From the NCBI RefSeq assembly GCF_002835805.1, contig NZ_PISE01000031.1, forward strand, positions 1 through 64,000: a DNA stretch of 64,000 nt. The letters run 5' to 3'. The notes under the pieces were generated by a model that did no database searches, was not told where the DNA came from, and saw nothing but the letters and a program-made list of their open reading frames with translations. This document shows positions 15,279-24,597 of the stretch, piece after piece. The translations under genes and the position numbers were made by a program. Origin of the DNA: Niallia nealsonii. Its GTDB lineage: Bacteria; Bacillota; Bacilli; Bacillales; Cytobacillaceae. Positions within the stretch are counted from its first letter, which is position 1. Every line of letters begins with the position of its first letter.

Positions 15279-15388
15279 TATCTGTACCATTTTCTGCACT
15301 TCTAAAAAAACAGTTCTGATATAATTAAAATGATAAGGGGACATATGATAAAAATACATCATCTTTTTGTTTATCTGTACTGGTACAG
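15279..15388. promoter_or_regulatory. MocR operator boxes in the divergent promoter
   Basis: TATCTGTAC occurs as a direct repeat at 15279-15287 and 15372-15380. The second copy extends into the palindrome CTGTACTGGTACAG (15375-15388), directly before the ribosome site of the regulator gene. Direct plus inverted sites with wide spacing are typical of MocR/PdxR regulators, which bind as dimers. Binding is inferred. Confidence 0.6.
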
Positions 15389-15407
15389 TTGGAGGAGGGA
15401 TTAATAT

Positions 15408-16784
15408 ATGAACTCAAAATATATCAAAATAATGGAAGAAATTAAGCTTCGGCTAGCAGATCGATCGCTTATTGCAGGTAGTAAACTTCCTTCTGTTCGT
15501 CAGTTATCTGAGTATTTTTCATGTAGCAAAAATACAGTCATTAAAGCATACGCCGAACTAGAAAAAGAGCATTTAATTTATTCTGTTCCTAAAAGCGGTT
15601 ATTATGTTGTGAATGAATTTCAAAATGCGACGAATGAAAATGAGGTGATTGATTTCTTATCTGCTGGTCCAGATAAAAATGTTATGCCTTATCTTGAATT
15701 TCAACATTGTATGAATCAAGCAATCGAACAATATAAAGAAGAGATTTTTACATACTCTGACCAACAAGGGTCTTACTCATTACGAGTACAGCTAGTGAAA
15801 TATTTGCAGAATTTACAGGTGTTCACTCAACCTGAGAGATTAGTTGTTGTATCTGGTTCACAGCAAGCCCTTAATTTATTAGTTTCAATGCCATTTCCAA
15901 ATGGAAAAAATAATATTCTAATTGAACAGCCTACTTATTTCGGATTTATCGAGTCCATCACTCTGCAAAAAGCTACTACCTTTGGAATTGAGTTATCAAT
16001 GGAAGGGATTGACCTTGATCGTCTGGAATACATTTTTCGAAATAATGATATAAAGTTTTTCTATATTATCCCGAGATTTCATAATCCTCTTGGACATTGT
16101 TACACAAATAATGAAAAGAAAAAAATCGTGGAGTTAGCTGAAAAATACGATGTATATATAGTGGAAGATGATTTTTTAGGAGACCTTGACCCAAATGCAA
16201 AATCAGATCCTTTATTTTCTTTTAATCCTTCGGGGAGAGTGATTTATATTAAAAGCTTTTCGAAAATTTTTCTCCCAGGGTTAAGGATTGCTGCTGTCGT
16301 TCTTCCTGCATTCATGAATAACAATTTTTTACGATATAAATTTAGTTCCGATTTTAACAGTTCAGCACTTTCTCAAGGTGCTCTTGAAATTTATTTAAAA
16401 AGTGGAATGTTTAATAGCCATCTGAAAAAAATAAAAGAGGTATACCGTACTAAAATTCACATCCTTCTAGAAGCATGTGAATTATTGCTACCTGCTAATA
16501 CTCATTTTTCTAAACCAACTTCAGGATTCTATCTATCCATCAGTTTGCCTGAGAATGTGACAGCAAAACAGGTAGTTCATATGCTAAATGAGCAGCATAT
16601 ATATGTGGATGATGCATCTAGATTTTTTTTGCCAGACTATAAAAAGGAAAACCTTCTTCGATTAAGCATCTCTCAAGTGGACGAGAGTAAAATTAAATTA
16701 GGAGTAGAACGATTGGCTGACTGTATTGCTTTAATGGAAAGTAGAAAAAATCATCTTACTCGAAAGAACTTTTTATTCTTTTAA
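15408..16784 (+). CDS. MocR-type regulator (GntR helix-turn-helix plus aminotransferase domain)
   Basis: The product of 458 residues has a GntR winged helix-turn-helix at residues about 1-70 (GSKLPSVRQLSEYFSCSKNTVIKAYAELEKE), followed by a linker and a fold-type-I aminotransferase domain. The pyridoxal-phosphate lysine is K286 in YIKSFSKIFLPG. The upstream HNPLG motif and the VEDDFLGDL stretch with the PLP-binding Asp are intact. Members sense PLP, PLP-amino-acid adducts or amines and activate a divergent gene. GGAGGAGGG precedes ATG 15408. The divergent EamA exporter and the shared CTGTAC boxes mark the probable regulon. Confidence 0.88.
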   Translation: MNSKYIKIMEEIKLRLADRSLIAGSKLPSVRQLSEYFSCSKNTVIKAYAELEKEHLIYSVPKSGYYVVNEFQNATNENEVIDFLSAGPDKNVMPYLEFQHCMNQAIEQYKEEIFTYSDQQGSYSLRVQLVKYLQNLQVFTQPERLVVVSGSQQALNLLVSMPFPNGKNNILIEQPTYFGFIESITLQKATTFGIELSMEGIDLDRLEYIFRNNDIKFFYIIPRFHNPLGHCYTNNEKKKIVELAEKYDVYIVEDDFLGDLDPNAKSDPLFSFNPSGRVIYIKSFSKIFLPGLRIAAVVLPAFMNNNFLRYKFSSDFNSSALSQGALEIYLKSGMFNSHLKKIKEVYRTKIHILLEACELLLPANTHFSKPTSGFYLSISLPENVTAKQVVHMLNEQHIYVDDASRFFLPDYKKENLLRLSISQVDESKIKLGVERLADCIALMESRKNHLTRKNFLFF

Positions 16785-16987
16785 TATCGGCAAGTTTATG
16801 TAGAGGATAGAATTGGGATTATGCGGTTTTCTAATGTTAAGAAAATGGATCAAAACGGTTGTTTATGAATTTAGGCAAGCATTTGAGACATATTTACTCT
16901 CAAAATCTATAAACTTTTAAATAATATCAAACCCTTTCAAAATGATAATTTTTGAGATGGTTTTTCAATGAACCTAATTATTAAACT

Positions 16988-17136
16988 GACCACATAGAAG
17001 GGATGAAAGGGGCAAAAGCCGAAATTGAATCAGCAAAAAAACTATTGTTTATATGGTGGATGACACTCGGATTACAGGTGGAGAAAAATTAATAAATCAT
17101 AAATAGGTAACAGAAAGTGAACTTTCAGATAAATAA
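16988..17136 (+). pseudogene. YdhK-family remnant
   Basis: DHIEGMKGAKAEIESAKK is followed, after a one-base shift in the A-run at 17035-17041, by TIVYMVDDTRITGGEKLINHK, a stop, and VTESELSDK. These blocks match the second half of YdhK-type proteins, which read GMKGA-ATI...TTVY-V-YTPTTGG...NHKWV-ESE; the stop replaces the expected Trp (TGG to TAG). The N-terminal half is gone. It ends two bases before the left end of the IS1182 element. Confidence 0.65.
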
Positions 17137-17214
17137 TTAAGAAAAAGGGGCTGTCCCAAAAGTCATTAAAAAATGACTTTTGAGTACAGCCCCTTCTTTT
17201 TAGCTCTGTTAAAC

Positions 17215-17345
17215 TAGCCTGTTGATTTCCACTCCAGGCGTTCGCTTTCCGCGGGCGGTCCGGGAGCCTCCTCGGCGGCCCGCCTGTGGGGTCTCCCTTT
17301 GACTCGCTTTTCCCGCAGGAGTCTCATGCCTTCCGTTCCAATCAA
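17215..17345. repeat. GC-rich Bacillus-type dispersed element inside the IS
   Basis: This stretch is far richer in G+C than its surroundings and contains CCTGTTGATTTCCACTCCAG, GCGGGCGGTCCGGGAGCC and CCCGCAGGAGTCTCATGCC. Very similar GC-rich blocks are scattered through Bacillaceae genomes. Here it lies between the left inverted repeat and the transposase, so it is either part of this IS or was picked up by it. Several short inverted repeats make it strongly structured. Confidence 0.6.
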
Positions 17346-19126
17346 CAAAGTGCCAAAATTAATCATAAGCATTAACATAGATTTTTTTAAAATTAAATGA
17401 CAAAAAACCGTCTTTTCTTGTAAAATGAAAGTTACCACACCAACACATACAAAAGAAAAGGACGGTTTTTTATGAGCAATCTTACGACTACTAACCCGAA
17501 TTATAACATGGAACAAACTTCTCTTCCACTTCCAATTCAAGAGCAAATTTCTCCTCCAAAGAAAAGAAAAATAGCTCCTACTTTTCTTCCTTATAATAAT
17601 CAACAAACTACCGTTATTTTTGATATCCAAGAATTCATTCCAGAAAACCACGTGGCTCGTGTCATTGATGAAATGGTTGAATTCATAAAAGAGGAGGTAT
17701 TCTTCGAACACTATCAAGGTGGCGGGCGCAGTTCGTATCACCCAAAAATGATGGCGAAAGTCATCTTATATGCGTACTCACAAAAAGTGTATTCTTGTCG
17801 TGAAATTGCCAAACTAGTGACGGAAAATATTCCAACGATGTGGCTAGCTGCATTATAAAGGCCTGATCATCGAACGATCAACCGATTTCGTACGCAACAA
17901 ATGGAAAAACTTCTTCCGAAACTGTTTGAAGAAATGATCCAGCAATTAATCAACCAAAAGTATATTTCCATGGAAAACTATTTTTTGGATGGAACTAAGT
18001 TAGAAGCAAACGCAAACAAGTATACATTTGTTTGGAAAAAAGCGACAACAAAGTTTGAGAAAAAATTAAAAGAGAAAATAGAGGAAACGTATCAACAGAT
18101 TCAAGCAATCGCCGAGCAGGAAGGACAGGAGATGCCTGCCGCCGATGAGAGCAGTTCTCTTTCGACAGAAGAAAAACTGGCGAAAATGGAAGAAGTACTC
18201 GAGAAGAAAGTAACAAAAGAAACGACTGATATCCAGCAGGAAAAAGATGTTCAGATACGAAAAGAAAAGCGACGCACTCTCAGCCGGTTTAAGAAACTAT
18301 TAAAGGTAGTTCGTGAAGATTTTGGTCCAAGACTAGTAAAATATAAGGAGCAAACTGCCTTATTTACTGATCGAAACAGCTACTCGAAAACGGATCCGGA
18401 TGCCACGTTTATGCGAATGAAAGAAGACTACATGAAAAATGGGCAATTAAAACCTGGATATAATGTGCAAATGGCAACGGAAAATCAATTTGTTCTTTTT
18501 TATACGATCCATCAACGTCCAACAGATACCCGGTGTTTCAAACCGCATTTAGAAGCATTGAGAAACACATCCCTGCCATTTCCTAAGAAGGTAATCGCAG
18601 ATGCAGGATATGGGAGTGAAGAAAACTACCTTTATTCATTAGAAGAAGAGTTCGAAGCGTTGATTCCATATAATACGTTTTTAAAGGAACAAAAAAGAAC
18701 ATATAAAAAGGATATCCGTCATGCGAGTAATTGGGCATATGATGAACAAAAGGATGAGTATACTTGCCCAAATAACCGTAAGGTGTTATTCAAACGTTAT
18801 TCGAAGCGTACCGATAAAAACGGATTTACTCGCGACATAAAAATCTATGAATGTGAAGACTGTTTTGAATGTCCACTGAAAATACAATGTACAAAGGGGA
18901 CTGGAAATCGCCAAGTTCATTACAACCCGGTTTATGAAGAATTAAAAGAAAAAGCAAAAAGAAGCCTTTGGTCTGAATCAAATGCACAAATCTACGCTCA
19001 TCGAAAAATGGAGGTAGAGAGTGTTTTTGGTCCTATCAAGGGCAATCGGTCGTTCCGTCGATTTTCGCTTCGAGGCCTAGCGAAAATCCAAACGGAATTC
19101 GGCATCGTGGCCATGGCTCATAATTT

Positions 19127-19162
19127 CCTGAAAGTAGCTGGCCTCCGCCAGCTACTTTCAGG
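19127..19162 (+). other. 16-bp perfect hairpin inside the transposase 3' end
   Basis: CCTGAAAGTAGCTGGC at 19127-19142 pairs perfectly with GCCAGCTACTTTCAGG at 19147-19162 across the loop CTCC. It lies within the coding sequence for the last 40 residues of the transposase and may slow or protect the message. Confidence 0.7.
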
Positions 19163-19180
19163 AAAGAGGACTAGAAACCA

Positions 19181-19225
19181 AAAATCAGGCGACGAAAAAC
19201 AATTTGTTTTTCGTCGCCTGATTTT
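19181..19225 (+). terminator. Terminator overlapping the transposase stop
   Basis: AAAATCAGGCGACGAAAAAC on the left pairs perfectly with the reverse complement on the right, centred at about 19203, followed by TTTTATTTT. This roughly 22-bp stem sits inside the last codons of the transposase gene, so the final residues are encoded by the terminator itself. Confidence 0.8.
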
Positions 19226-19338
19226 ATTTTAGGACTTATTAGACAGCCCCTTTTTCTTGTGGAATTAATGTGTAGTAGTATAGATTGTTTTTACTATTAG
19301 TGGTAATATTATCCTATGTATTATGGGAGGGGAAAAAT

Positions 19339-19629
19339 ATGCCATTTAGAAAACCTGTTTCCACTATGGGTGGTTTGAATTTTTGGAAAAATATTGAACA
19401 AGATACTTACTTTGTAATGCAGAAACATAAAACTGGAATATGGCCATATAAGTATAGAATTTTAATGAGAGAGAATTCCAAAGAGATTGCCAATGCAAAT
19501 GACCGGAGTACCATTCAATATGATTGGGAATATTTACAGAATCACGCCGTACCTCGAACTAATGAACAAGGATTTTTAGATATTAATTTAATCGTTGAAA
19601 AACTAATCAATAGTAAGATAGGTATTTAA
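19339..19629 (+). CDS. Hypothetical protein, 96 residues
   Basis: ATG 19339 is chosen because GGGAGGGG precedes it; the open frame back to 19285 lacks such a site. The product (MPFRKPVSTMGGLNFWKNIEQDTYFVMQKHKTG...) is soluble, with a Trp/Tyr-rich core (IWPYKYRILM, YDWEYLQNHAV) and no signal peptide. I do not recognise the family. It sits between the right end of the IS and a decayed lysis cassette. Its intact frame and good ribosome site suggest it is expressed. Confidence 0.55.
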   Translation: MPFRKPVSTMGGLNFWKNIEQDTYFVMQKHKTGIWPYKYRILMRENSKEIANANDRSTIQYDWEYLQNHAVPRTNEQGFLDINLIVEKLINSKIGI

Positions 19630-19699
19630 CTATTGATTGTTTCAGGACTCTTTTTTATTTAGGAGTTCTTTTTTATGCCTTTTTAAGGAAGTGGACGCA

Positions 19700-19804
19700 A
19701 TAGAAATGAAATTATCAAAGTATTTTCTTACATAGGAGCCATTTGCGATTTTATTTGTGTGCTTCTTATTTATAAGATAGAAAACAATAAGGAAAAAGAA
19801 AATA
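19700..19804 (+). pseudogene. BhlA/UviB holin-like remnant, second copy
   Basis: This aligns base by base with the copy at 1160: GGAAGTGGACGCA-ATAGAAATGAAA here against GGAGGTGAACTCA-ATGGACAATGAAA there, so the start ATG has become ATA. The following frame reads IKLSKYFLT, a stop, EPFAILFVCFLFI, another stop and a basic tail. It is fully decayed. Confidence 0.7.
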
Positions 19805-19817
19805 GGGTAGGGTTTAG

Positions 19818-20011
19818 GCGGATAAAGCAAATGTTTCACATTTTGCATTATTAATTATAGCTGTAGCTAATTCATTATTAAATACACTAGGGTATTAAAC
19901 AATTTTAGATTATTGTTTTGTGAACGACATTATTGCTTTTGGCTCTGATGTTTATTTTTATATAGGATGGAAGAACAACTATCTTTTTAAACAAGGCCTA
20001 AAGCAATTAAG
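19818..20011 (+). pseudogene. SPP1-type holin remnant, second copy
   Basis: TTAGGCGGATAAAGC corresponds to TTAGATGGATAAAGC at 1360, so the start codon is lost. The frame reads DKANVSHFALLIIAVANSLLNTLGY, stop, TILDYCFVNDIIAFGSDVYFYIGWKNNYLFKQGLK. Same holin type as at 1365, with different inactivating changes. The amidase gene that follows is intact. Confidence 0.75.
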
Positions 20012-20099
20012 TAAAAAAATAAAGCAAGTAGGGCTGTCCACACGGATGGTCCTTTTTGTTCATAAGATAAATTAAAACCATTATAGGAGTGTGTTAAAT

Positions 20100-21080
20100 A
20101 TGAAAATAATTTTAGATGCTGGACATGGGTATAATACTGCTGGAAAACGTACTGTTGATGGGAAAATGAGAGAATGGGAGTTTAATAATGCTACTGCGAA
20201 ATATGCGGCAGAATATCTAAATGATTATAAAGACGTGGAAATAAAATTTGTACAAGATACTACCGGTAAAACAGATGTTTCTTTAACTACTCGTACTAAT
20301 ATTGCAAACTCTTGGAAAGCTGATGTTTATGTATCTATTCATGCAAATGCTTCTGGTAACGGTAAATGGGATGATGCAAACGGTATTGAAACATTTACGT
20401 ATACATCTAAATCAAAAGAAGCTGTTGCTTTAGCAAATAAAGTACAAGCTGCTTTAATTAAAGCTACTGGACGTAAAAATCGCGGTGTAAAAACTGCAGA
20501 TTTCCATGTACTAAGAGAAACAAATATGACAGCTATCTTAATCGAGTCTGGTTTTATGTCTAATAAAGAGGAAGCTGAATTATTGCAAATAACGGAATAT
20601 AGAAAAAAAGTGGCAAAAGCCATTGTAGAAGGAATTGCAGATCAATACAATTTAAAGAGAAAAGCAGTTCAAACATTTACAGAGAAAACGGCAATTCCAT
20701 CAATCGTTTATGAAGCTCATATTCAAGGGACTGGATGGCAAGGCAAAAAGAAAAATGGAGAAACAGCTGGAACCACTGGAAAGTCATTAAGACTTGAAGC
20801 AGTAACCGTTAAACTAGAAAACACAGAGGCAAAACTAGAAATGCAAGGACATGTTCAAGGAATCGGATGGACAACTGTAAGAACAAATGGAGAAGTTATC
20901 GGCACCATTGGAGAGGGTCTGCGTTTAGAAGCAATTAAATTAAAAGTACCTGGATTGAACGTCCAATATAGGGTGCATGTAGAAAAAGACGGATGGACAT
21001 CTTGGAAGAAAAACGGGAAAATGGCAGGTACTACTGGCCAGAAAAAACAAATTGAAGCGATTCAAATCAAGTTGTCATAA
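20100..21080 (+). CDS. N-acetylmuramoyl-L-alanine amidase with three ChW repeats
   Basis: The product of 326 residues has an Amidase_3 zinc domain at about residues 1-190: His9 in ILDAGHG, Glu25 in MREWEFN, His81 in SIHANA and the catalytic Glu149 in ILIESGF are all present. Three ChW repeats follow (about 200-326), each with a central G-W pair: GTGWQGKKKNGE, GIGWTTVRTNGE and KDGWTSWKKNGK. ChW repeats are wall- or surface-binding modules best known from Clostridia. There is no signal peptide, as expected of a holin-dependent endolysin. ATAGGAG at 20082-20088 favours ATG 20100 over GTG 20091. It is the only intact gene of the second lysis cassette. Confidence 0.9.
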   Translation: MKIILDAGHGYNTAGKRTVDGKMREWEFNNATAKYAAEYLNDYKDVEIKFVQDTTGKTDVSLTTRTNIANSWKADVYVSIHANASGNGKWDDANGIETFTYTSKSKEAVALANKVQAALIKATGRKNRGVKTADFHVLRETNMTAILIESGFMSNKEEAELLQITEYRKKVAKAIVEGIADQYNLKRKAVQTFTEKTAIPSIVYEAHIQGTGWQGKKKNGETAGTTGKSLRLEAVTVKLENTEAKLEMQGHVQGIGWTTVRTNGEVIGTIGEGLRLEAIKLKVPGLNVQYRVHVEKDGWTSWKKNGKMAGTTGQKKQIEAIQIKLS

Positions 21081-21169
21081 AAAATATAAATGAAGATAAA
21101 ATACCTGCACAGCTATAAACTTATACAAGTTCTTTTTCGGAGTGGGGAATCTTAATAAGTTCTAAAAAT

Positions 21170-21218
21170 AAAGACAGTTGAAGAAAAATAGTGAATTTTT
21201 TTTCAACTGTCTTTTGTT
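21170..21218 (+). terminator. Terminator after the amidase
   Basis: AAAGACAGTTGAA (21170-21182) pairs with TTCAACTGTCTTT (21202-21214), followed by TGTTTTT. Confidence 0.8.
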
Positions 21219-21592
21219 TTTATTAATTTATTTATTTGGTTAATAAATATGTTCAGTCCATTTATATGTTAATCTTTATTAGAAATATTGAGCCTTGCTG
21301 CTGCAGTTATAACAACTCGTTCAATTCCAGCACTGGTTCCTTCACGAATAGCCCTATCATGCGAAAAAATCCAAGTTTTTATAATTGCCTATGCTAAGTG
21401 GAGAGGCTATAGGAAGCACATAATCTTTTTATTATGAAAAATATTTTATGACCGGCCAAACAACGGACTATTTTAATTTTAGCTTTAGAATAAAATTCTA
21501 TTATTCTAGTAAGTTTACTTAATTAAGGCACGATTAACTGACGTAATCTCTGGATGCGTGTAGATAATACATATATTCACCCTTTCATCTCC
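21219..21592. other. Intergenic region with a minus-strand remnant
   Basis: On the minus strand a frame ending at 21269 reads FSHDRAIREGTSAGIERVVI...RLNISNKD, clearly protein-like but without a start. I cannot name the family. Nothing else is evident. Confidence 0.35.
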
Positions 21593-22445
21593 TTAAATAG
21601 AAGTTGTTTTTTTAGAAGGAGAGGTTGCTAATAATACGCCAGTCAAAATGAGAAGAGCAGAAAAATATCCTTGCCGCCCCATATTTTCATGCAGGAAGAG
21701 GAAGGCAAACATGGCTGAAAAAATTGGTTCCAGGGAAAAAAAAAAACCAGTGTTCTCAGGTGCCGTATATTTTTGAACAATTGGCTGCATAACAAAGCCG
21801 TAAGCAGAGCAAATAAGGGCTAGACCAAGTATGGCAAACCAATGGATCAGCTTTTGTGGTAAAACAGGTGTTTCAAAAATGAATATTCCAATGGCTGAAA
21901 AAAGGCAAGCAAATCCGAGTTGATAGATTCCTAGTTGCAAGACATTAACCTCCCGAGCGAAGCGGTTTGTTACGATGATATGTACTGCATAAAGAAAGGC
22001 AGCAGCCAAACAATATAAGGAACTAAGAGCAAAGGTAAAATCATCTCGAATAGTAAGCAATGCTAAGCCAATAGAAACAATCGTAACGCCTAATATGATT
22101 GAAGTTTTCGTGTAATAAATGTCTGCAAAATTGGCACTAAGATAACGGTTGTGCTAGTCAAAAAACCAGCTGAGGAAGCAGGAGTGTTTTGCATGCCATA
22201 CAAAAGGGAAATAAAATACCGTATAGGAGAGCACCGACAATCGCACTGTATGTTAATGTTTTAGCATCCACTGGAATTACTTTTTTGTGGAATATCACCA
22301 TCATAACCATACATGCAATTCCAAATCGTAATGCTATAATTGTTATGGGGGAGAGTGTATCCAGACAGATTTTCATAAAAATATAAGATGTACCCCAACT
22401 TATAGAGACAGTAGCTAGAAGCAAGTTAGCCTGTTTTTGTGTCAT
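21593..22445 (-). pseudogene. EamA-family transporter broken by two frameshifts
   Basis: The gene starts at ATG 22445 with MTQKQANLLLATVSISWGTSYIFMK, typical of EamA exporters. A one-base loss in the run at 22202-22205 shifts the frame; the lost stretch reads LYGMQNTPASSAGFLTSTTVILVP in the next frame. A second shift near 22105 leads into TKTSIILGVTIVSIGLALL and the open C-terminal half, down to 21593. All ten helices can be traced, so this is a recent loss. It is divergent from a LysR regulator gene that is also dead. Confidence 0.8.
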
Positions 22446-22574
22446 AAAAGTAATCCCTAACCTTTCGTGAATTTTTCTTAAGATTGGCTATATCGTATCA
22501 TCGGATTTTGCATTAGTAAAACGAATATTTATAATAAAACTATTAGCAATTCTAATGTAAAGGGATGGGTTATT

Positions 22575-23452
22575 GTGAATCCATATTATGCGTTTATCAA
22601 AGCCATAGAAACAGGCAGTTTTACCAAAGCGGCCGAAGAACTAGGCTATACTCAATCTGCCATTAGCTAAATGGTGCATTCGCTGGAGGAAGAACTTTCT
22701 ACTACTCTTATATTGCAATCTCGAACGGGGGTTACACTGACTTCAGACGGTGAGGAGTTTTTGCCGTATATCACAAAAATTTGTAATTCGCATAGAGAAC
22801 TTCAAGAAAAAATCAAAGAGATGGAAGGGCTGTATAGCGGACTTATTCGAATTGGCACATTTACTAGTGTTTCATGTCATTGGCTGCCAGGATTGATTAG
22901 AGATTTTAAGGAACAGTACCCAACTGTTCATGTTGAATTACATCAAGGAGATTATACGGATATTGCCAATTGGATAAAAGAAGGAAGCGTAGACTTTGGT
23001 TTTGTAAATCCAAAAGCTGTTTCCAATTTAACTACCGTTCCTTTGCAAGAAGATGAAATGCTTGCGGTATTGCCCGTAAATCATACTTTATCTGCGTCTA
23101 GCAAAGTTTCATTGAAAGAACTAACCCATGGGCCTTATATACTTTTAGATGAAGGAGAAATAAGCGAACCATTAACCATTTTTAAACAAAATAATTTTGA
23201 ACCGAATTACAATACCGACTACATGATGATTCCACCATTATGTCCATGGTGGAATAAGGGCTCGGCATTTCTATTTTACCAAAACTTGTCCTAAGTAGAT
23301 GCCTGTATAACATTGTAACAAAATCAATCTCTCCATCTGTTATTCGCACAATTAGTCTGGCTTACAAGGACAAAAGAGTATTGCCGATCGCCAGCAGATA
23401 TTTTATTGATTTTATTATAAAAGGTATAGTAACTCGTTATAAAAGATACTAA
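22575..23452 (+). pseudogene. LysR-family regulator with nonsense codons and a frameshift
   Basis: GTG 22575 opens VNPYYAFIKAIETGSFTKAAEELGYTQSAIS, a LysR helix-turn-helix, then TAA at 22668-22670 where Gln or Ser is expected. From ATG 22671 the frame continues through the recognition helix end and the effector domain (RIGTFTSVSCHWLPGLIRDF). A shift near 23235 moves the end into another frame: TIMSMVE, stop, GLGISILPKLVLSRCL, and so on to 23452. It was presumably the activator of the divergent EamA gene, and both partners have been lost together. Confidence 0.8.
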
Positions 23453-23826
23453 AACTAATGCATAATGAAAATGGAAATAAAAACTGCAAATGCTAAATGA
23501 TGTATTCGAATTTACTTGCATAACAAAATAAACTTCGAATGCAAAATGTCTTTTCTCTAATTCATGTTGTCCAACACCATTTTTTTCTATAATAAAGGAA
23601 TAGTGGACAAGGTAGAGTCTATCTAGATGTTTTACTTTCTACATGGTCTGGAGATAATTCTAAAGATCTTTTTTTGTTTTAAAAATGTTCTTTTGGAAAG
23701 TTAATCAATGGCATGGAACTAAAGATAAAAGCATTGCTTTTAACTAACATATCAGCTGTGAGGATAGTTTATGCAGTTAATGGCGACGATGCATATCCTA
23801 ATATTTTCATGAAAAGGAGAAAAGTA
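23453..23826. other. Intergenic region before the SGNH gene
   Basis: TTGTCCA near 23568 and TGGACAA near 23604 form inverted half-sites about 36 bases apart, of unknown meaning. No gene is evident; the promoter of the SGNH hydrolase should lie here. Confidence 0.35.
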
Positions 23827-24597
23827 GTGAATAGTAAATTTTTTATATTTTTTGTCTTAATCGGAGTCATTATTACTATAGTATTTTTAGTTTTTGGTCA
23901 AGAAAACAAAAAAAGTTTAGAAACGCTAAAAAAAGACAATATAATCAAAAACGCAAATGATATAGAAATACGAAATACTAAAACGGATATTTTTGATAAA
24001 TTAAATCGTGGAGAAGACGTTACTATTGTATTTTTAGGAGATTCTACAACGGAACAAAACAAATATACTAACGGTAAAGCTGGGCATGTGGAACTTATAA
24101 ACAAAGCTTTATCTCATGTTTACGGAGATAAAGTAACGGTCATTAATGCTGGAGTATCTGGAAATACTATCATAGACATGGCTAAGCGATTAGATAGTGA
24201 TGTTTTAAGATACAAACCTGATTTAGTGATCATCAATTCAGGTATTAATGATGCTAGAAAAGGTGTTTCAATGGCAGACTTTAAAACAACATATGAGAAT
24301 ATAATTAAAAGGATTAAGAATGAAAGTGATGCAACTATTATCCTTCGGACGTCTAATGTAACATTAGGAGAAAAAATCAACTATATGTTAAGAGAAAAAA
24401 TTAATCCTATCGTAAAATCTATTTCTAAAGAATACGATATAGGTTTTATAGACTTATATAGTTATTATGCCAAAGTGATCAGGAACGACCCCGCTGGAAT
24501 TGATAAGTATAACTATAATCGTTTGCATCCAAATGAAATTGGACAAAAAGTCATAAGCGATTTAATCCTATATTCTTTATTAAATCCTAAGCAATAG
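23827..24597 (+). CDS. Membrane-anchored SGNH/GDSL hydrolase
   Basis: GTG 23827 is the likely start because AAAAGGAGA lies eight bases before it; ATG 23809 is a less likely choice. The product of about 256 residues has an N-terminal helix (FFIFFVLIGVIITIVFLVF) that anchors it outside the cell. The SGNH blocks are complete: I, VFLGDSTTEQ with the catalytic Ser; II, NAGVSGNT; III, INSGINDAR; V, RLHPNEIGQ with the catalytic His. Members remove acetyl or acyl groups from wall sugars, teichoic acids or lipids. The substrate is not evident. It is transcribed alone. Confidence 0.85.
   Translation: MNSKFFIFFVLIGVIITIVFLVFGQENKKSLETLKKDNIIKNANDIEIRNTKTDIFDKLNRGEDVTIVFLGDSTTEQNKYTNGKAGHVELINKALSHVYGDKVTVINAGVSGNTIIDMAKRLDSDVLRYKPDLVIINSGINDARKGVSMADFKTTYENIIKRIKNESDATIILRTSNVTLGEKINYMLREKINPIVKSISKEYDIGFIDLYSYYAKVIRNDPAGIDKYNYNRLHPNEIGQKVISDLILYSLLNPKQ

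Larger units (their letters stand above)
17472..19232 (+). pseudogene. IS1182 transposase, interrupted by one nonsense codon
   Basis: One frame runs from ATG 17472 to TAG-free sequence ending at 19232, except for TAA at 17856-17858. The surrounding reading MWLAAL-stop-RPDHRTINRFR shows a Gln codon (CAA) turned into TAA, since LAALQRPDHRT is usual in this family. The N-terminal part includes FIPENHVARVIDEMVEF; the catalytic Asp lies in YFLDGTKLEAN, a second Asp in VIADAGYGSEENY and the Glu in KMEVESVFGPIKGNRSFRRF. A Cys cluster (ECEDCFECPLKIQC) is also intact. Apart from the stop the gene looks fresh, so the element was lost to transposition recently. Confidence 0.88.
17139..19258 (+). mobile_element. 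IS1182-family insertion sequence
   Basis: AAGAAAAAGGGGCTGTC starts the left end (17139) and its reverse complement GACAGCCCCTTTTTCTT ends the right side at 19258; the next bases also match in part (CCAAAAGTC against TAATAAGTC). Between them is one transposase gene broken by a stop. The left end folds further: GGGGCTGTCCC...AAAAGTCATT pairs with AATGACTTTT...ACAGCCCC, ending at 17194. That hairpin would stop transcription entering from outside. I cannot identify a target-site duplication with confidence. Confidence 0.85.

Noticed and set aside
17214-17741. A 175-codon minus-strand frame over the IS left end
   Set aside because: It runs across the GC-rich element and opposite the start of the transposase, has no family likeness and has an Arg/Pro-rich composition typical of antisense frames.
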